A DNA stretch of 64,000 nt, taken from the NCBI GenBank assembly GCA_964391195.1, contig CAYMLG010000012.1:29641-93640 (forward strand). Reading direction: 5' to 3'. Within the stretch, counting starts at the first letter, position 1. The number at the start of each line of letters is the position of its first letter. Shown one piece after another: positions 34,157 through 42,689 of the stretch. The notes under the pieces are model-generated. The model saw only the letters and a list, made by a program, of their open reading frames with translations. It had not been told where the DNA came from and made no database searches. The position numbers and the translations under genes were made by a program. The DNA is from JAAYXE01 sp964391195 (GTDB taxonomy: Bacteria; Chloroflexota; Anaerolineae; Anaerolineales; UBA4823).

Positions 34157-34835
34157 TTGAACTGCGGCGCCCGTTCCGGTTGAGATTTTGAGCCCTGCCA
34201 CGCATACCGCTCTGCCTGAGGGCGAACAAGGCGGGTTCCAGCGGTAACAGATGGTTCATGCGCTGCGCCTTAGTGCTCAGGTAGGCGGCGTTGTCGGCGT
34301 TGATGGTCGGCTCCAGCGGCACGCGGCGTTCCACCCGCACACCCAGCGCGCGGAGATGTTCGATCTTGGCCGGATTGTTGGTCATCAGGGCAATTGACCT
34401 GACCTTCAGATCTTCCAGGATGCGGGCGGCGACGGTGTAGTCGCGCTCGTCGGCATCGTGGCCGAGGAGCAGGTTGGCGTCCACGGTGTCATACCCCTCG
34501 TCCTGTAAATTATAGGCTCGCAGCTTTTCCAGCAAGCCGATCCCCCGGCCCTCCTGGCGCAGGTAAATCACCACTCCCTGGCCGGCATTCCCAATCTCAG
34601 CCAGGGCTCGCTGGAGCTGCTCGCCACAGTCGCAGCGGCGCGAGCCGAGGACGTCCCCGGTAAAACATTCCGAATGGACGCGCACCAGCACCCCGGCAGC
34701 CTGCTCGATCTCCCCCATCACCAGCGCCAGGTGTTCTTTATCGTCCTGGTTGGTGGTGAAGAGGTACAGCTTGAATTCACCGGCTTCTGTAGGCAGGCGA
34801 GCGCCCACCCTTCGTGTGACTTCGATGTTGCTCAT
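34110..34835 (-). CDS. ribA: GTP cyclohydrolase II
   Basis: 241 aa, start ATG 34835. It opens GTP to 2,5-diamino-6-ribosylamino-pyrimidinone phosphate. Motifs are HSECFTGDVLGSRRCDCGEQ (zinc Cys-x10-Cys-x-Cys, about 53-67), YLRQEGRGIGLLEKLRAYNL and ERDYTVAARIL. It is the single-domain form; the DHBP synthase (RibB) partner is not fused. The last 30 residues are low-complexity Asn/Arg/Gly/His (NRNGRRSSNGNGHHPRHGNG), with the RibD_C start embedded in this stretch. No FMN riboswitch was recognised upstream, and no lumazine or riboflavin synthase is adjacent, so a role in a separate pathway is possible. Confidence 0.9.
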   Translation of the reverse strand: MSNIEVTRRVGARLPTEAGEFKLYLFTTNQDDKEHLALVMGEIEQAAGVLVRVHSECFTGDVLGSRRCDCGEQLQRALAEIGNAGQGVVIYLRQEGRGIGLLEKLRAYNLQDEGYDTVDANLLLGHDADERDYTVAARILEDLKVRSIALMTNNPAKIEHLRALGVRVERRVPLEPTINADNAAYLSTKAQRMNHLLPLEPALFALRQSGMRGRAQNLNRNGRRSSNGNGHHPRHGNGRRP

Positions 34836-34943
34836 TGTCTCCTTCTAACTCCCCCTCGGTCACCATAAACTCGCAATTAAAGCTCCGCCCTCCGCTTGAT
34901 TCCGCAAGGTGCAGTTTGAGCCTTGCAAACGCTTTTTTTTACC

Positions 34944-35297
34944 TCACCGGTCGGCCAGGAGCAGGCCGATCAGAACAACTTCAACCGCTTTGGTGAAGTA
35001 TCCGAGGGCGTCCGCGGGCCAGGCTTTGTCACCGATGGCAATCCAGGCCAGGATGGTGATGGCGGCGAAGCCGATGTAGACCCAGCGGATTAGGTCCCGC
35101 CGCTGCTGGAGCCAGGGAATGGGTAAAAAGTAGGCGGCCAGGAGGGTCAGATAGCCAAGCGCATTGAGGATGAACATGGGGTCCGGGAAGAGCAGGCTGA
35201 AGTGAACTCCGGCGGTGATCAGGGTCAGCAGGATGATCCCGATCTTGATGATCCCGAAACGGGTCCCCTCACTTTCAGAAACACGAGCACTGGACAT
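34944..35297 (-). CDS. Small four-helix membrane protein
   Basis: 117 aa from ATG 35297, with a textbook AAGGAGG. Four hydrophobic helices: about 14-33 (IIKIGIILLTLITAGVHFSL), 38-58, 68-88 and 97-115. A Trp/Arg-containing loop (LQQRRDLIRWVYIGF) separates helices 2 and 3. No family is recognised with confidence. It lies between the flippase-like gene (89 bp) and ribA (108 bp), all on the minus strand, so it may belong to the same unit. Confidence 0.7.
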   Translation of the reverse strand: MSSARVSESEGTRFGIIKIGIILLTLITAGVHFSLLFPDPMFILNALGYLTLLAAYFLPIPWLQQRRDLIRWVYIGFAAITILAWIAIGDKAWPADALGYFTKAVEVVLIGLLLADR

Positions 35298-35386
35298 GAG
35301 ATACCTCCTTTTGATTGAATAAAACGTTCTCCCGCAAGCTGCGGTTGCGAAAATGAATGATGAAACCGGCGCACAGCGCCGGAGTA

Positions 35387-36291
35387 TCACGAGTTCATTT
35401 CCCCGGGCGACGCCGGTAGCGCCGTGGCCGGACCCGGATCGGCCTCCCCCTGGAGCGGGATCCCACTTTTCGTCCGGGAAAAATAGCCCACCAGCCACAA
35501 GCCGAGGCCGCCAATGATGAGATCGCGCAGGCGGATGAGCAGGCTGGCGCTCAGCCCCACTTCAGCCGGAGCGCCCAGCGCCTGCATGGCCAGGATCTGC
35601 CCGGCTTCCAGAGCTCCCAACCCGGCGGGGAGCGGGGTGAGGAACGCCAGGCGGGCGGCGGTGAGGGCGATGATGGCGCTGCCCAGGTTGAGCGGCAGGC
35701 CCAGAAAGTACAGAGTGAGCCAGTATTCTCCCAGCATGAGCATCCACACCAGGCCGCTGAGNNNNNNNNNNNNNNNNNNNNNNNNNNNNNNNNNNNNNNN
35801 NNNNNNNNNNNNNNNNNNNNNNNNNNNNNNNNNNNNNNNNNNNNNNNNNNNNNNNNNNNNNCCAGGAAGGTGAAATTGGCCAGCAGTTCGAACAGCCGGT
35901 CGAGGGTGACCGCGGCGATCGCCTGAGCCCCGGGCAGGCGGTTGCGGGCCCGCAGCAGGTAGACCTGGAAAGGCTCGCCGCCGAACTGGCCGCCGGGGGT
36001 GAAATAGCTGATGGCGAACGCCGCCAGGCGATATCCGCTCAGGGCCATAAAGGGCACCGGGTGGTTCAGCGCTCGCAGCAGCAGCCACCAGCGGATGTTA
36101 AAGAACAGGAAAATCAAAACATTTAGCCCCGCCAGAGCCAGCAGGGCTGTGGTTTCTAAGCGGGAGAGGGTGCTCCAGATCGCTGACAGCGTCACCGGGC
36201 GAAAGCTCCAGGCGAATAGGAGCAGCAGGACCGGCCAGACCAGCAGTGAGACGAGCGACCGGCGTAGACCTCGGAGGAGGGCGCTTTTCAT
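35387..36291 (-). CDS. Lysylphosphatidylglycerol synthase TM-region / UPF0104 flippase-like protein, interrupted by assembly gap
   Basis: One gene split by the 100-N gap. The N-terminal part (36291-35862) reads MKSALLRGLRRSLVSLLVWP, then NIRWWLLLRALNHP and SYFTPGGQFGGEPFQVYLLR, the family signature. The C-terminal part (35761-35387) has LTAARLAFLTPLPAGLGALE, typical of the family end. The two parts are in different frames, so the gap length is wrong; this is not a pseudogene. About seven membrane helices are expected. The family covers MprF-type membrane domains and lipid-linked sugar transporters. The start overlaps the upstream stop (ATGA). Confidence 0.8.
35762..35861. other. Assembly gap (100 N)
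   Basis: Exactly 100 N, the conventional unknown-length gap. It lies inside the flippase-like gene, and the flanking frames disagree, so the real length differs from 100 by a number not divisible by three. Confidence 0.98.
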
Positions 36292-37448
36292 CCCGCGGTC
36301 TCTGTTTGCGGCCGTTCACCTGCCCGGCGATGGATCAAATTCTCTTCAGGCGTCCATAAGGAGAACGGCCCGGTGCCGAGGAAAAGGACACCCAGGTAGG
36401 CAGCCAGCAGTCCGGTGTGGATTGTCCAAGGCGAGGCGAGCAGCTGGCCGAAGCCGAGCAGCAGCATCCCGGCGATCGCGGCGACTCTCCCGGCCGCCCC
36501 GAGCAGGATCAGCGCTGCCACTAACCCCCCCGCCCCCAGGATCAGAGGGTCGGACAGGGTAGAAGCAGCGCCCTGGGCGAACAGGGAAGCTGCGGCCAGG
36601 AGCCCCACGGCCAGGCGCAAGGCAAGCGGGGCCCAGCGGGTGAGGCTGGCCTCTTGCCGCCTCTCGGAGAACGCCGGCCGGATGACCCCGGTGTGAAGCA
36701 GCCAATCGCGAAGGAAGCCGGCCAGGAAGGGCAGGCCGAAGCCCAGGGCGGCCAGGTGGACGGCGTCTGGACTGAAGACGGGCCAGAGGGCGACCGACAG
36801 GAAGCCCATCTGCAGCCCGGCCAGGCCGCGGCGGGAGAGGCTGGGGGGCAGCTCGTAGACAGGCAGCCCGCGACGCGTTCTCAGCCAGGCTCCAACCAGG
36901 TAGGCGTAGCGAGCGAAGCCGATAACCAGGTACCAGTCAGGGAGCCGCCCATCGCGCACGCCAAGCAGTACGGCGACCAGCACGCCCAGACCGTCGAAGC
37001 TCATATCCAGCACCTCGCCCAGGCGGGTTGCATGGTCGGTAACTCGGGCCAGGTAGCCGTCCAGATAATCGGCGATGATCGCCAGGGTATAGAGTACTCC
37101 CGGGATCCAGGCCAGCCAGCCGGTGGAAGCCGGAAGAAGTAGAAATCCGGCCAGCAGGGCCAGCAGCCCGCCGCGCAGCAGGGTAGCGACATTGCCCGCC
37201 CCCAGATCGGGCAGCAGCTTGTCCTCCCCCAGGCGGCGGTTGGCCTCCAATCCCTTCCACAACACGGCCAACAGGTAACCGTACCCCAGGAATGCCGGGA
37301 GCAGCCAGCGCCAGGCGGGCAGCCCCTGGGAACCGAGCAGAATGAATCCGCCCAGCAGGGTGGACAGGCTGAGGGCAGCACTTAACGCCCAGCGCTTGCG
37401 CAGGCTAAAAAGTGCTTGTTTGTTTTCGATGATAGAGGTGGCGATCAT
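36288..37448 (-). CDS. CDP-alcohol phosphatidyltransferase with C-terminal membrane extension
   Basis: 386 aa from ATG 37448, with GGGGAGAA upstream. The CDP-alcohol motif D-G-x2-A-R-x8-G-x3-D-x3-D is complete in YLDGYLARVTDHATRLGEVL followed by DMSFD (about 123-147). The enzyme displaces CMP from a CDP-lipid with an alcohol, making a phospholipid head group. After the usual helices there is an extra hydrophobic region (about 265-370) that resembles a DoxX-like four-helix unit. It is coupled (ATGA) to the flippase-like gene, so a lipid is probably made and then moved. Confidence 0.85.
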   Translation of the reverse strand: MIATSIIENKQALFSLRKRWALSAALSLSTLLGGFILLGSQGLPAWRWLLPAFLGYGYLLAVLWKGLEANRRLGEDKLLPDLGAGNVATLLRGGLLALLAGFLLLPASTGWLAWIPGVLYTLAIIADYLDGYLARVTDHATRLGEVLDMSFDGLGVLVAVLLGVRDGRLPDWYLVIGFARYAYLVGAWLRTRRGLPVYELPPSLSRRGLAGLQMGFLSVALWPVFSPDAVHLAALGFGLPFLAGFLRDWLLHTGVIRPAFSERRQEASLTRWAPLALRLAVGLLAAASLFAQGAASTLSDPLILGAGGLVAALILLGAAGRVAAIAGMLLLGFGQLLASPWTIHTGLLAAYLGVLFLGTGPFSLWTPEENLIHRRAGERPQTETAG

Positions 37449-37727
37449 CAATTCTCCCCTACGCTGATGCCGGCCGGCTTCTTGACGCCCCCAAAGCAGT
37501 CCCACAAATTCTACTATAGTTATACGAATTATCTCATAAATTGGATTTGTTTGAATGGCGAGAGCTCGGGGGAAACGGGTGTTCCGTGACGAACCACCCC
37601 CAACGCTCCCTGACCTCCGATATCCACATCGAATCATTAGAGAGATCCAATTTTCGATCGGGTAAGAATCCGTTGCCGTGTGCAACACATAGCCAAGATA
37701 TCAGCTTTCATGAAAGGAGTAACTGCG

Positions 37728-38378
37728 ATGAACGCCTTACAGAACAAACTCACCCGTGTTTTCGCCACCCTGTTCGTCCTCGTCATTGCCCTGACCAGCT
37801 ACACGACGGTTGACGCTCACAAGAAATTGAACACCGGAGAGCTGGCTTTCCACGACGCCATGCGCAAGCTGTGGGAAGATCACGTCATCTGGACCCGCAT
37901 GTTTATCGTCAGCGCAGTGGCCGGTTTGCCCGACCAGGATGCGGCTGCCGCCCGGCTCCTGGCCAACCAGGAGGATATCGGGGATGCCATAAAGCCCTTC
38001 TACGGTGAAGCGGCCGGGGACCAACTGACCGCTTTGCTGCAGGACCATATCTTGATCGCCGCCGATCTCGTAACGGCGGCGAAGAGCGGCGATACGGAAG
38101 CGTTCGAGGCCGCCCACGCCCTTTGGTACGCCAACGCAGATGAGATAGCCGCCTTTCTCAACGCCGCAAACCCGAAGGACTGGCCGCTGGACGAAATGCA
38201 GGCCATGATGCGGGAGCACCTTGACCTGACCCTGGAGGAAGCCACAGCCCGCCTGAACCAGGATTGGGAGGCCGACATCGCCGCCTATGACCGCATCCAC
38301 GAGCAAATCCTGGGCATGGCAGATATGCTCAGCATGGGCATCATTCACCAGTTCCCCAAAGAGTTCAAGCGCCCGTAG
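37728..38378 (+). CDS. Secreted helical protein with repeated Asp/Glu-His motifs
   Basis: 216 aa from ATG 37728, preceded by AAAGGAG. Signal peptide MNALQNKLTRVFATLFVLVI... with a likely cut near TVDA-HKK. The mature part is all-helical, and each helix carries an acidic-His pair: LWEDHVIWTRMFIV, LLQDHILIAADLV, MMREHLDLTLEEA, RIHEQILGMADML. The spacing suggests a four-helix bundle binding metal or heme, as in hemerythrin- or ferritin-like folds, but no known family is recognised with confidence. It is monocistronic with a hairpin at 38403-38446. The 279-bp spacer upstream (37449-37727) is AT-richer and probably holds divergent promoters. Confidence 0.7.
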   Translation: MNALQNKLTRVFATLFVLVIALTSYTTVDAHKKLNTGELAFHDAMRKLWEDHVIWTRMFIVSAVAGLPDQDAAAARLLANQEDIGDAIKPFYGEAAGDQLTALLQDHILIAADLVTAAKSGDTEAFEAAHALWYANADEIAAFLNAANPKDWPLDEMQAMMREHLDLTLEEATARLNQDWEADIAAYDRIHEQILGMADMLSMGIIHQFPKEFKRP

Positions 38379-38402
38379 CAAAGGGGCGCCGGCCAGCCAG
38401 AA

Positions 38403-38446
38403 TCAAAGCTTGCGGGTATCGGGTGGCCAATACCCGCAAGCTTTGA
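38403..38446 (+). terminator. Hairpin terminator after the secreted helical protein
   Basis: TCAAAGCTTGCGGGTAT (38403-38419) and its perfect complement (38430-38446) form a 17-bp stem with a 10-nt loop, 24 bp past the stop. There is no U-run. Confidence 0.6.
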
Positions 38447-38550
38447 CCACCCTCGTACCCGCGTTCCGGCGTGGTAGGCACGCCAAGGCTCTACATCGTC
38501 CCTATGGCTGCCTCACATGAGAGCCGCCCTGTCCCTGGTAAATGGTGTAA

Positions 38551-38588
38551 TGTGGTGGTGTGAGTGGCGGAGCGCCTACACCACCACA
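38551..38588 (+). repeat. 11-bp inverted repeat upstream of the LLM oxidoreductase gene
   Basis: TGTGGTGGTGT (38551-38561) and its perfect complement (38578-38588) with a 16-nt loop, about 50 bp upstream of the -10 box at 38637. It could be a second terminator of the preceding gene or a regulator site. Confidence 0.4.
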
Positions 38589-38636
38589 AAACAACGATAG
38601 CCGCGGTTCCCGGCCGGTAAACCAAGGCCTTCACGG

Positions 38637-38642
38637 TATAAT
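38637..38642 (+). promoter_or_regulatory. -10 box of the LLM oxidoreductase gene
   Basis: TATAAT ends 19 nt before ATG 38661, which predicts a leader of only about 12 nt and excludes the in-frame ATG 38646 as start. No good -35 was found. Confidence 0.5.
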
Positions 38643-38660
38643 GGGATGAAGAGGGTTATT

Positions 38661-39512
38661 ATGGTGAAAAATGGATTGACCATGGCCAGCGCGGGCCCGG
38701 CAGGCGATCCCCAATCAATGGGCGAACTGGCTCACATCGCCGAAGAATCAGGCTGGGAGGGATTTTTCCTCGAAGACTACATCGTCTGGCAAAGCCACCC
38801 GGAGGTTCCCACCTACGATCCCTGGATCACCCTGGGGGTGATCGCCACCCGCACCCAACGCATGCGGATCGGGACGAAGGTTACGCCCCTTGCGCGGCGG
38901 CGTCCCTGGAAAGTGGCGCAAGAATTGGTGACGCTCGACCACCTGTCGAACGGGCGTGTGATCCTGGGGGTCGGTCTGGGCGATGCCGGCGGCGATTTGA
39001 GTTTTACCCAGTTCAACGAAATGCTGGACCCCAGGCGGCGCGCCCGGATGTTGGATGAGGCTATCGAGATCATCACCCGTGTTTGGAGCGGCGAACCGTT
39101 TTCCTTCGATGGCGAATTTTACACAATCCGTGAGATACAGATATTGCCCAAACCCGTCCAACAACCGCGCATTCCGGTGTGGGTGGGCGGCGGCTACCCG
39201 AACCGCGGGCCTCTCGAACGGGCGCTGCGCTGGGACGGATCCTGCATGTACCGGCAGCAGGGACACTGGATGCAGCCCGAAGATGTGCGCCATATGCGGG
39301 AACTGCTGATCGAGCGGCGGGGGACGGCGGATGGTTACGACATCTCGGTCGGCGGCGGGACGCGCTGGGAAGATGAAGATGAACAGCGCCTCTATATGCA
39401 ATCCATCGTGGCCGAAGGGGTAACCTGGTGGTGCGAATACATCCCACCCGACACGGGCGATTTCGAAGTAATGCGCAAGCTGATCGAGCGCGGGCCGCTG
39501 CGGATCGATTAA
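38661..39512 (+). CDS. LLM-class flavin-dependent oxidoreductase (luciferase-like)
   Basis: 283 aa from ATG 38661, chosen because GAGG lies 7 nt upstream and a TATAAT box ends 19 nt before it. Luciferase-like TIM-barrel features are MASAGPAGDPQSMGELAHIA, GWEGFFLEDYIVWQ, THRTQRM-type segment TRTQRMRIGTKVTPLARRRP, LDHLSNGRVILGVGLGDAGG and RIPVWVGGGYPN. Members use FMN or F420 to oxidise small molecules or reduce tetrahydromethanopterin derivatives; cofactor and substrate cannot be told here. Monocistronic; it converges with the ABC exporter genes over a 28-bp perfect hairpin. Confidence 0.88.
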   Translation: MVKNGLTMASAGPAGDPQSMGELAHIAEESGWEGFFLEDYIVWQSHPEVPTYDPWITLGVIATRTQRMRIGTKVTPLARRRPWKVAQELVTLDHLSNGRVILGVGLGDAGGDLSFTQFNEMLDPRRRARMLDEAIEIITRVWSGEPFSFDGEFYTIREIQILPKPVQQPRIPVWVGGGYPNRGPLERALRWDGSCMYRQQGHWMQPEDVRHMRELLIERRGTADGYDISVGGGTRWEDEDEQRLYMQSIVAEGVTWWCEYIPPDTGDFEVMRKLIERGPLRID

Positions 39513-39585
39513 CCTGTCCTTCGGGACATCCGTGCCGGGAGGCGATGGCGTTCAGAGCACAGGCGCCCGCCCGACCTGCCTCTGA

Positions 39586-39644
39586 GCCGGCAATGAATAC
39601 CGGGCTGCCTGAACTCTTCAGGCAGCCCGGTATTCATTGCCGGC
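39586..39644. terminator. 28-bp perfect hairpin between convergent genes
   Basis: Arms 39586-39613 and 39617-39644 are perfect complements with a CTC loop, between the LLM gene (stop 39512, +) and the ABC permease gene (stop 39652, -). Position suits a bidirectional terminator, but neither side has a U-run. Confidence 0.6.
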
Positions 39645-39651
39645 AACACCT

Positions 39652-40500
39652 CTACAGGTCCCGGCTGTTGAAGCGGCGGATGGTGAGGGCGAAGGCCACG
39701 AACATGTACAGCACGGCGTAGGCGATCATCAGGTCGCTGGGCACCGTACGAGCGGTGAACGGAGAGAACTCCATCAGGCTGGATAGGGGCGACTGCAGCT
39801 CCGCCGCCGCCCGTTTCCACAGCGCTTCGCTGGGCAGCATCAGGCTGGTGATGATGCCGATGTTGCGCGCCACCAGGCTGGCGGTCTCGTTCAAGATGAA
39901 AGACCCGATTTGTTCGATCCACCCCCCGATGAATGCGATGCTGAACATGCCGAACACCAGGACGCCGTTGGCTAAGGTGGACAGCGTGGAGCCGCCCAGC
40001 AGCGAGACCGACAGCAGCACCAGGGCGTTCAGCAGCAGCATGGCCACGCCGGTTGGAATATCCCGAGAGGCGCCGCCGCCGATAAAGATAGCGATCAGGC
40101 TCACCCCCCCGGCCATCAGCAGCAGGTACAGGGTGAGCATTCCCGCGTAGCCCAACCATTTGCCAGCCACCACTTCCCAACGGTGGACCGGCTTAGAGAC
40201 CAGGGTGTGAATTGTGCCAGAACTGATCTCTCCCGACAGGGTATCCACCGAGGTGAGCACGGTCATCATCACGGTCAGGAAGTTGACCACGTACAACCCG
40301 GCGAGGTAAAGGAAATTTTGCATCTCGTTGATGATCAGCGGGTTGACGAAGGGATCGCTGCGCACTTCGCGCATGATGAAATAAAAGCCGATCGCATAGA
40401 TGAGCAAAAAGATCAGACCCAGCACCAGGGCCGCCAGCAGGATGCGGCGGCGGGCGGCTTCGGCGAAGGTCAGGCGGGCCAGGGTGAACACGTTCATCAT
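39652..40500 (-). CDS. ABC-2 type transporter permease
   Basis: 282 aa with six hydrophobic segments, in the pattern of ABC-2 (drug/NatB-like) permeases: FTLARLTFAEAARRRILLAA at the N-terminus, a periplasmic loop, then SVDTLSGEISSGTIHTLVSK before TM3, the usual coupling region. It starts at ATG 40500, overlapping the ATPase stop by 4 bp (ATGATGA). It forms an exporter with the preceding ATPase. The substrate (lipid, peptide or drug) is unknown. Confidence 0.87.
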   Translation of the reverse strand: MMNVFTLARLTFAEAARRRILLAALVLGLIFLLIYAIGFYFIMREVRSDPFVNPLIINEMQNFLYLAGLYVVNFLTVMMTVLTSVDTLSGEISSGTIHTLVSKPVHRWEVVAGKWLGYAGMLTLYLLLMAGGVSLIAIFIGGGASRDIPTGVAMLLLNALVLLSVSLLGGSTLSTLANGVLVFGMFSIAFIGGWIEQIGSFILNETASLVARNIGIITSLMLPSEALWKRAAAELQSPLSSLMEFSPFTARTVPSDLMIAYAVLYMFVAFALTIRRFNSRDL

Positions 40501-41411
40501 AGACCTCCGTCGGTGCCGACGATCTGGATAAACAGGTCTTCCAGGGAAACGTGCTGCGGGCGCAGGGCATACACATCGGCCCCTTGTTCGACCAGATAGC
40601 GGTTCACCGCCGGCAGATCGCCTTCCCCGTCCAGGGTCAGGCTGAGATGCTCGCCATCCAGGCGGATATTATGCGCCCAACGGCACAACCCCTCGACGGC
40701 TTCTGCCTGCAGGTTGCGGACGCGAATCTCCACGCTCAACTCGCCTTCCATCAACTCCTGCAGCGGGCTGGTGCGGATGACCCGGCCGTGTTTGATGAAC
40801 GCCACCCGGTCGCAGGTGACTTCGACTTCGCTGAGCAGGTGGGAATTCAGAAACACCGTGGTGCCCTGGTTCCGCAGGTCGCGGATGATATCGCGCACCA
40901 GGCGGCGGCCCACCGGGTCCAGCCCGGAGGTGGGTTCGTCCAGGATGACCAGGGCCGGGTTGTTCAGCAGGGCCTGGGCCAGTCCGATGCGCTGGAGCAT
41001 CCCCTTTGAGTAGGCGCTGAGCTTTTTCCCGGCATGCGGGGTCAGGCCCACCAGATCGAGCAGATCGGCGATGCGAGCTTTCGCCCGGGAGCGGGGGAGA
41101 TGGTACAGGTCGGCGTGCAAGGTGAGAAACTCGGAGGCGGTCAGCCAGTCGTGGAAACGGAAGTGTTCGGGCAGGAAGCCAACCCGGGCGCGGGCGGATA
41201 CGCTCCCTAGCGGCTCGCCGAGCATCGTCCCTTTCCCTCCGCTCGGTTTCACCAGGGAGAGCAGCATTTTCACCGAAGTGGTCTTCCCCGCGCCGTTGGG
41301 GCCTAAAAAGCCGAACACCTCACCCTGCTCGACGGTCAGGCTGAGGTCTTCGACGGCGACTTTGGCGCCGAATTCCTTGCGCAGATGGCTGGTTTCGATA
41401 GCTGGGGTCAT
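40497..41411 (-). CDS. ABC transporter ATP-binding protein
   Basis: 304 aa. Walker A GPNGAGKTTSVKMLLSL (about 37-53), Q-loop region RVGFLPEHFRFHDWL, a signature LSAYSKGMLQRIGLAQALLN (the variant YSKGM in place of LSGGQ, common in this exporter class), Walker B LVILDEPTSGLDPVGRR, and H-loop FLNSHLLSEVE. The C-terminal about 80 residues form the extension usual in CcmA/NatA-like ATPases. ATG 41411. Functional partner of the downstream permease; separated from the anti-sigma gene by the hairpin at 41424-41475. Confidence 0.92.
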   Translation of the reverse strand: MTPAIETSHLRKEFGAKVAVEDLSLTVEQGEVFGFLGPNGAGKTTSVKMLLSLVKPSGGKGTMLGEPLGSVSARARVGFLPEHFRFHDWLTASEFLTLHADLYHLPRSRAKARIADLLDLVGLTPHAGKKLSAYSKGMLQRIGLAQALLNNPALVILDEPTSGLDPVGRRLVRDIIRDLRNQGTTVFLNSHLLSEVEVTCDRVAFIKHGRVIRTSPLQELMEGELSVEIRVRNLQAEAVEGLCRWAHNIRLDGEHLSLTLDGEGDLPAVNRYLVEQGADVYALRPQHVSLEDLFIQIVGTDGGL

Positions 41412-41423
41412 GGCGACTCGAGC

Positions 41424-41475
41424 CCCGCCTATCTCATCGCCGAGGTATAAGGCCCGAAGCGATGAGATAGGCGGG
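41424..41475 (-). terminator. Hairpin terminator of the sigma/anti-sigma operon
   Basis: Perfect 17-bp arms 41424-41440 and 41459-41475 with an 18-nt loop, 12 bp past the anti-sigma stop and just upstream of the ABC ATPase start. No U-run. Confidence 0.55.
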
Positions 41476-41487
41476 AGCGGACTGCGC

Positions 41488-42666
41488 TTATTGCAGGCTG
41501 TTAGCCAGCTCGAGGACGCCCGCCGGGTCGCTGCCGGTGAGGCCGTAGAGCATCCCGTCTTTGACCCAGATCAGCATGGTATCGGCCTGGCCATTAGTCC
41601 GGATTCTTTCGATCAGCGTACCGGTGACGCCATCGACCTGCACTTCGCGGTGGGTGGCGCCGGTTGCCGGAATCGGTAGAACCAGGGTAGTCGTCCAATC
41701 AACGCTCTGGGAGAAAGCCTCCGCTTCCGACTGGCTCATCCCGGCGATCTGCAGGTAGGCCTGCCCGAGCCTGAACAGGTCCAGACCTTCTGGTGCGTTG
41801 ATCTCGGGGCTGGGCATTTGCATCAGAATTGTGCAGCCCGTGGTGAAGCTGCCGGCTTGCGGATTGTCAGGATCGAAGACAAAGTCGTTGGACCGGCCCC
41901 GACCGGACCGGCAATCGCCGAAGCGGGCCTGGACGGCGGCGCCAATTTCCAGGACGACCTCCGCGCCGTCAATTTCAGGCGGGAGCTGAATGTCGGAGCG
42001 ATCGAACTCATCCAGGATCGCCTGCACCTTTTTCAGGTCAATGGTCATGGTCGCCCGTCCACCGGGTTCGACCCGCAGCTCGAGCCCGTCGGGGGTTGGG
42101 TTGGGGAGGCGGACGGTATAGCCCGCCAGGCTGCTGGCTTCTGCGGCATCCGCCGCGCGACGGGAATCGCCATCCGATTCGATTTGGACGTCCGAGGAAA
42201 TCCACTCCTGGAACTGAGCCGATTCGCCCATTTGCTCTGGGAGCTGGCTGGGGTCGATTTCGATGACGCTGATCCGTTCGACCCGGAACAGCCCCAGGAA
42301 GCTGTTGGCGATGGCCCGCACAGGGGCAAAGGCCATCAGACCGGCGAGGAGAACGAGGGTGATCAGAGCCGCCCAGGCCGGGCGGGGCAGGCGTGAGAAT
42401 AATCTCGCGAACATGGTTTCATACTCCTTTGCTTGACCGTGAATGCGCTCTTCCAGGCGGAGGCGAGCCAGACCGGGGCGGAGTGGGTCCCGGGAAGGGC
42501 TGATACTGTTCAGGCGCGCTGCTACCATATCGCTGGTGGCGAGCAGGGAATCCGCCTGCGCCCGGCAGCGCTCACAACTGCTCAGGTGAGATTCCACCCG
42601 GCGGATTTGCGCCGGTGGGAGTTCTCGATCCTGGTAGGCCCGGAGTTCGCCCTGGGAAAGGTGCAT
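41488..42666 (-). CDS. Anti-sigma factor (zinc-finger type) with extracytoplasmic DUF4367-like domain
   Basis: 392 aa. The N-terminal ZAS/zf-HC2 motif is VESHLSSCERCRAQAD (His-x3-Cys-x2-Cys, about 27-34). One membrane helix (about 97-117, WAALITLVLLAGLMAF) is followed by an extracytoplasmic part of about 270 residues that ends with DGMLYGLTGSDPAGVLELAN, as in DUF4367-type sensors. The predicted role is to hold the ECF sigma factor inactive at the membrane until a signal arrives. Its gene lies 23 bp after the sigma gene; the ABC exporter downstream is a candidate target. Confidence 0.83.
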   Translation of the reverse strand: MHLSQGELRAYQDRELPPAQIRRVESHLSSCERCRAQADSLLATSDMVAARLNSISPSRDPLRPGLARLRLEERIHGQAKEYETMFARLFSRLPRPAWAALITLVLLAGLMAFAPVRAIANSFLGLFRVERISVIEIDPSQLPEQMGESAQFQEWISSDVQIESDGDSRRAADAAEASSLAGYTVRLPNPTPDGLELRVEPGGRATMTIDLKKVQAILDEFDRSDIQLPPEIDGAEVVLEIGAAVQARFGDCRSGRGRSNDFVFDPDNPQAGSFTTGCTILMQMPSPEINAPEGLDLFRLGQAYLQIAGMSQSEAEAFSQSVDWTTTLVLPIPATGATHREVQVDGVTGTLIERIRTNGQADTMLIWVKDGMLYGLTGSDPAGVLELANSLQ

Positions 42667-42689
42667 TTTGGTCGTCCTTCTTTCTTGAT

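Noticed and set aside
34836..34943. FMN riboswitch or terminator between the small membrane protein and ribA
   Set aside because: A GCAAGG/CCTTGC hairpin with a run of eight T is visible on the plus strand, but no plus-strand gene precedes it, and the conserved FMN-riboswitch segments are absent.
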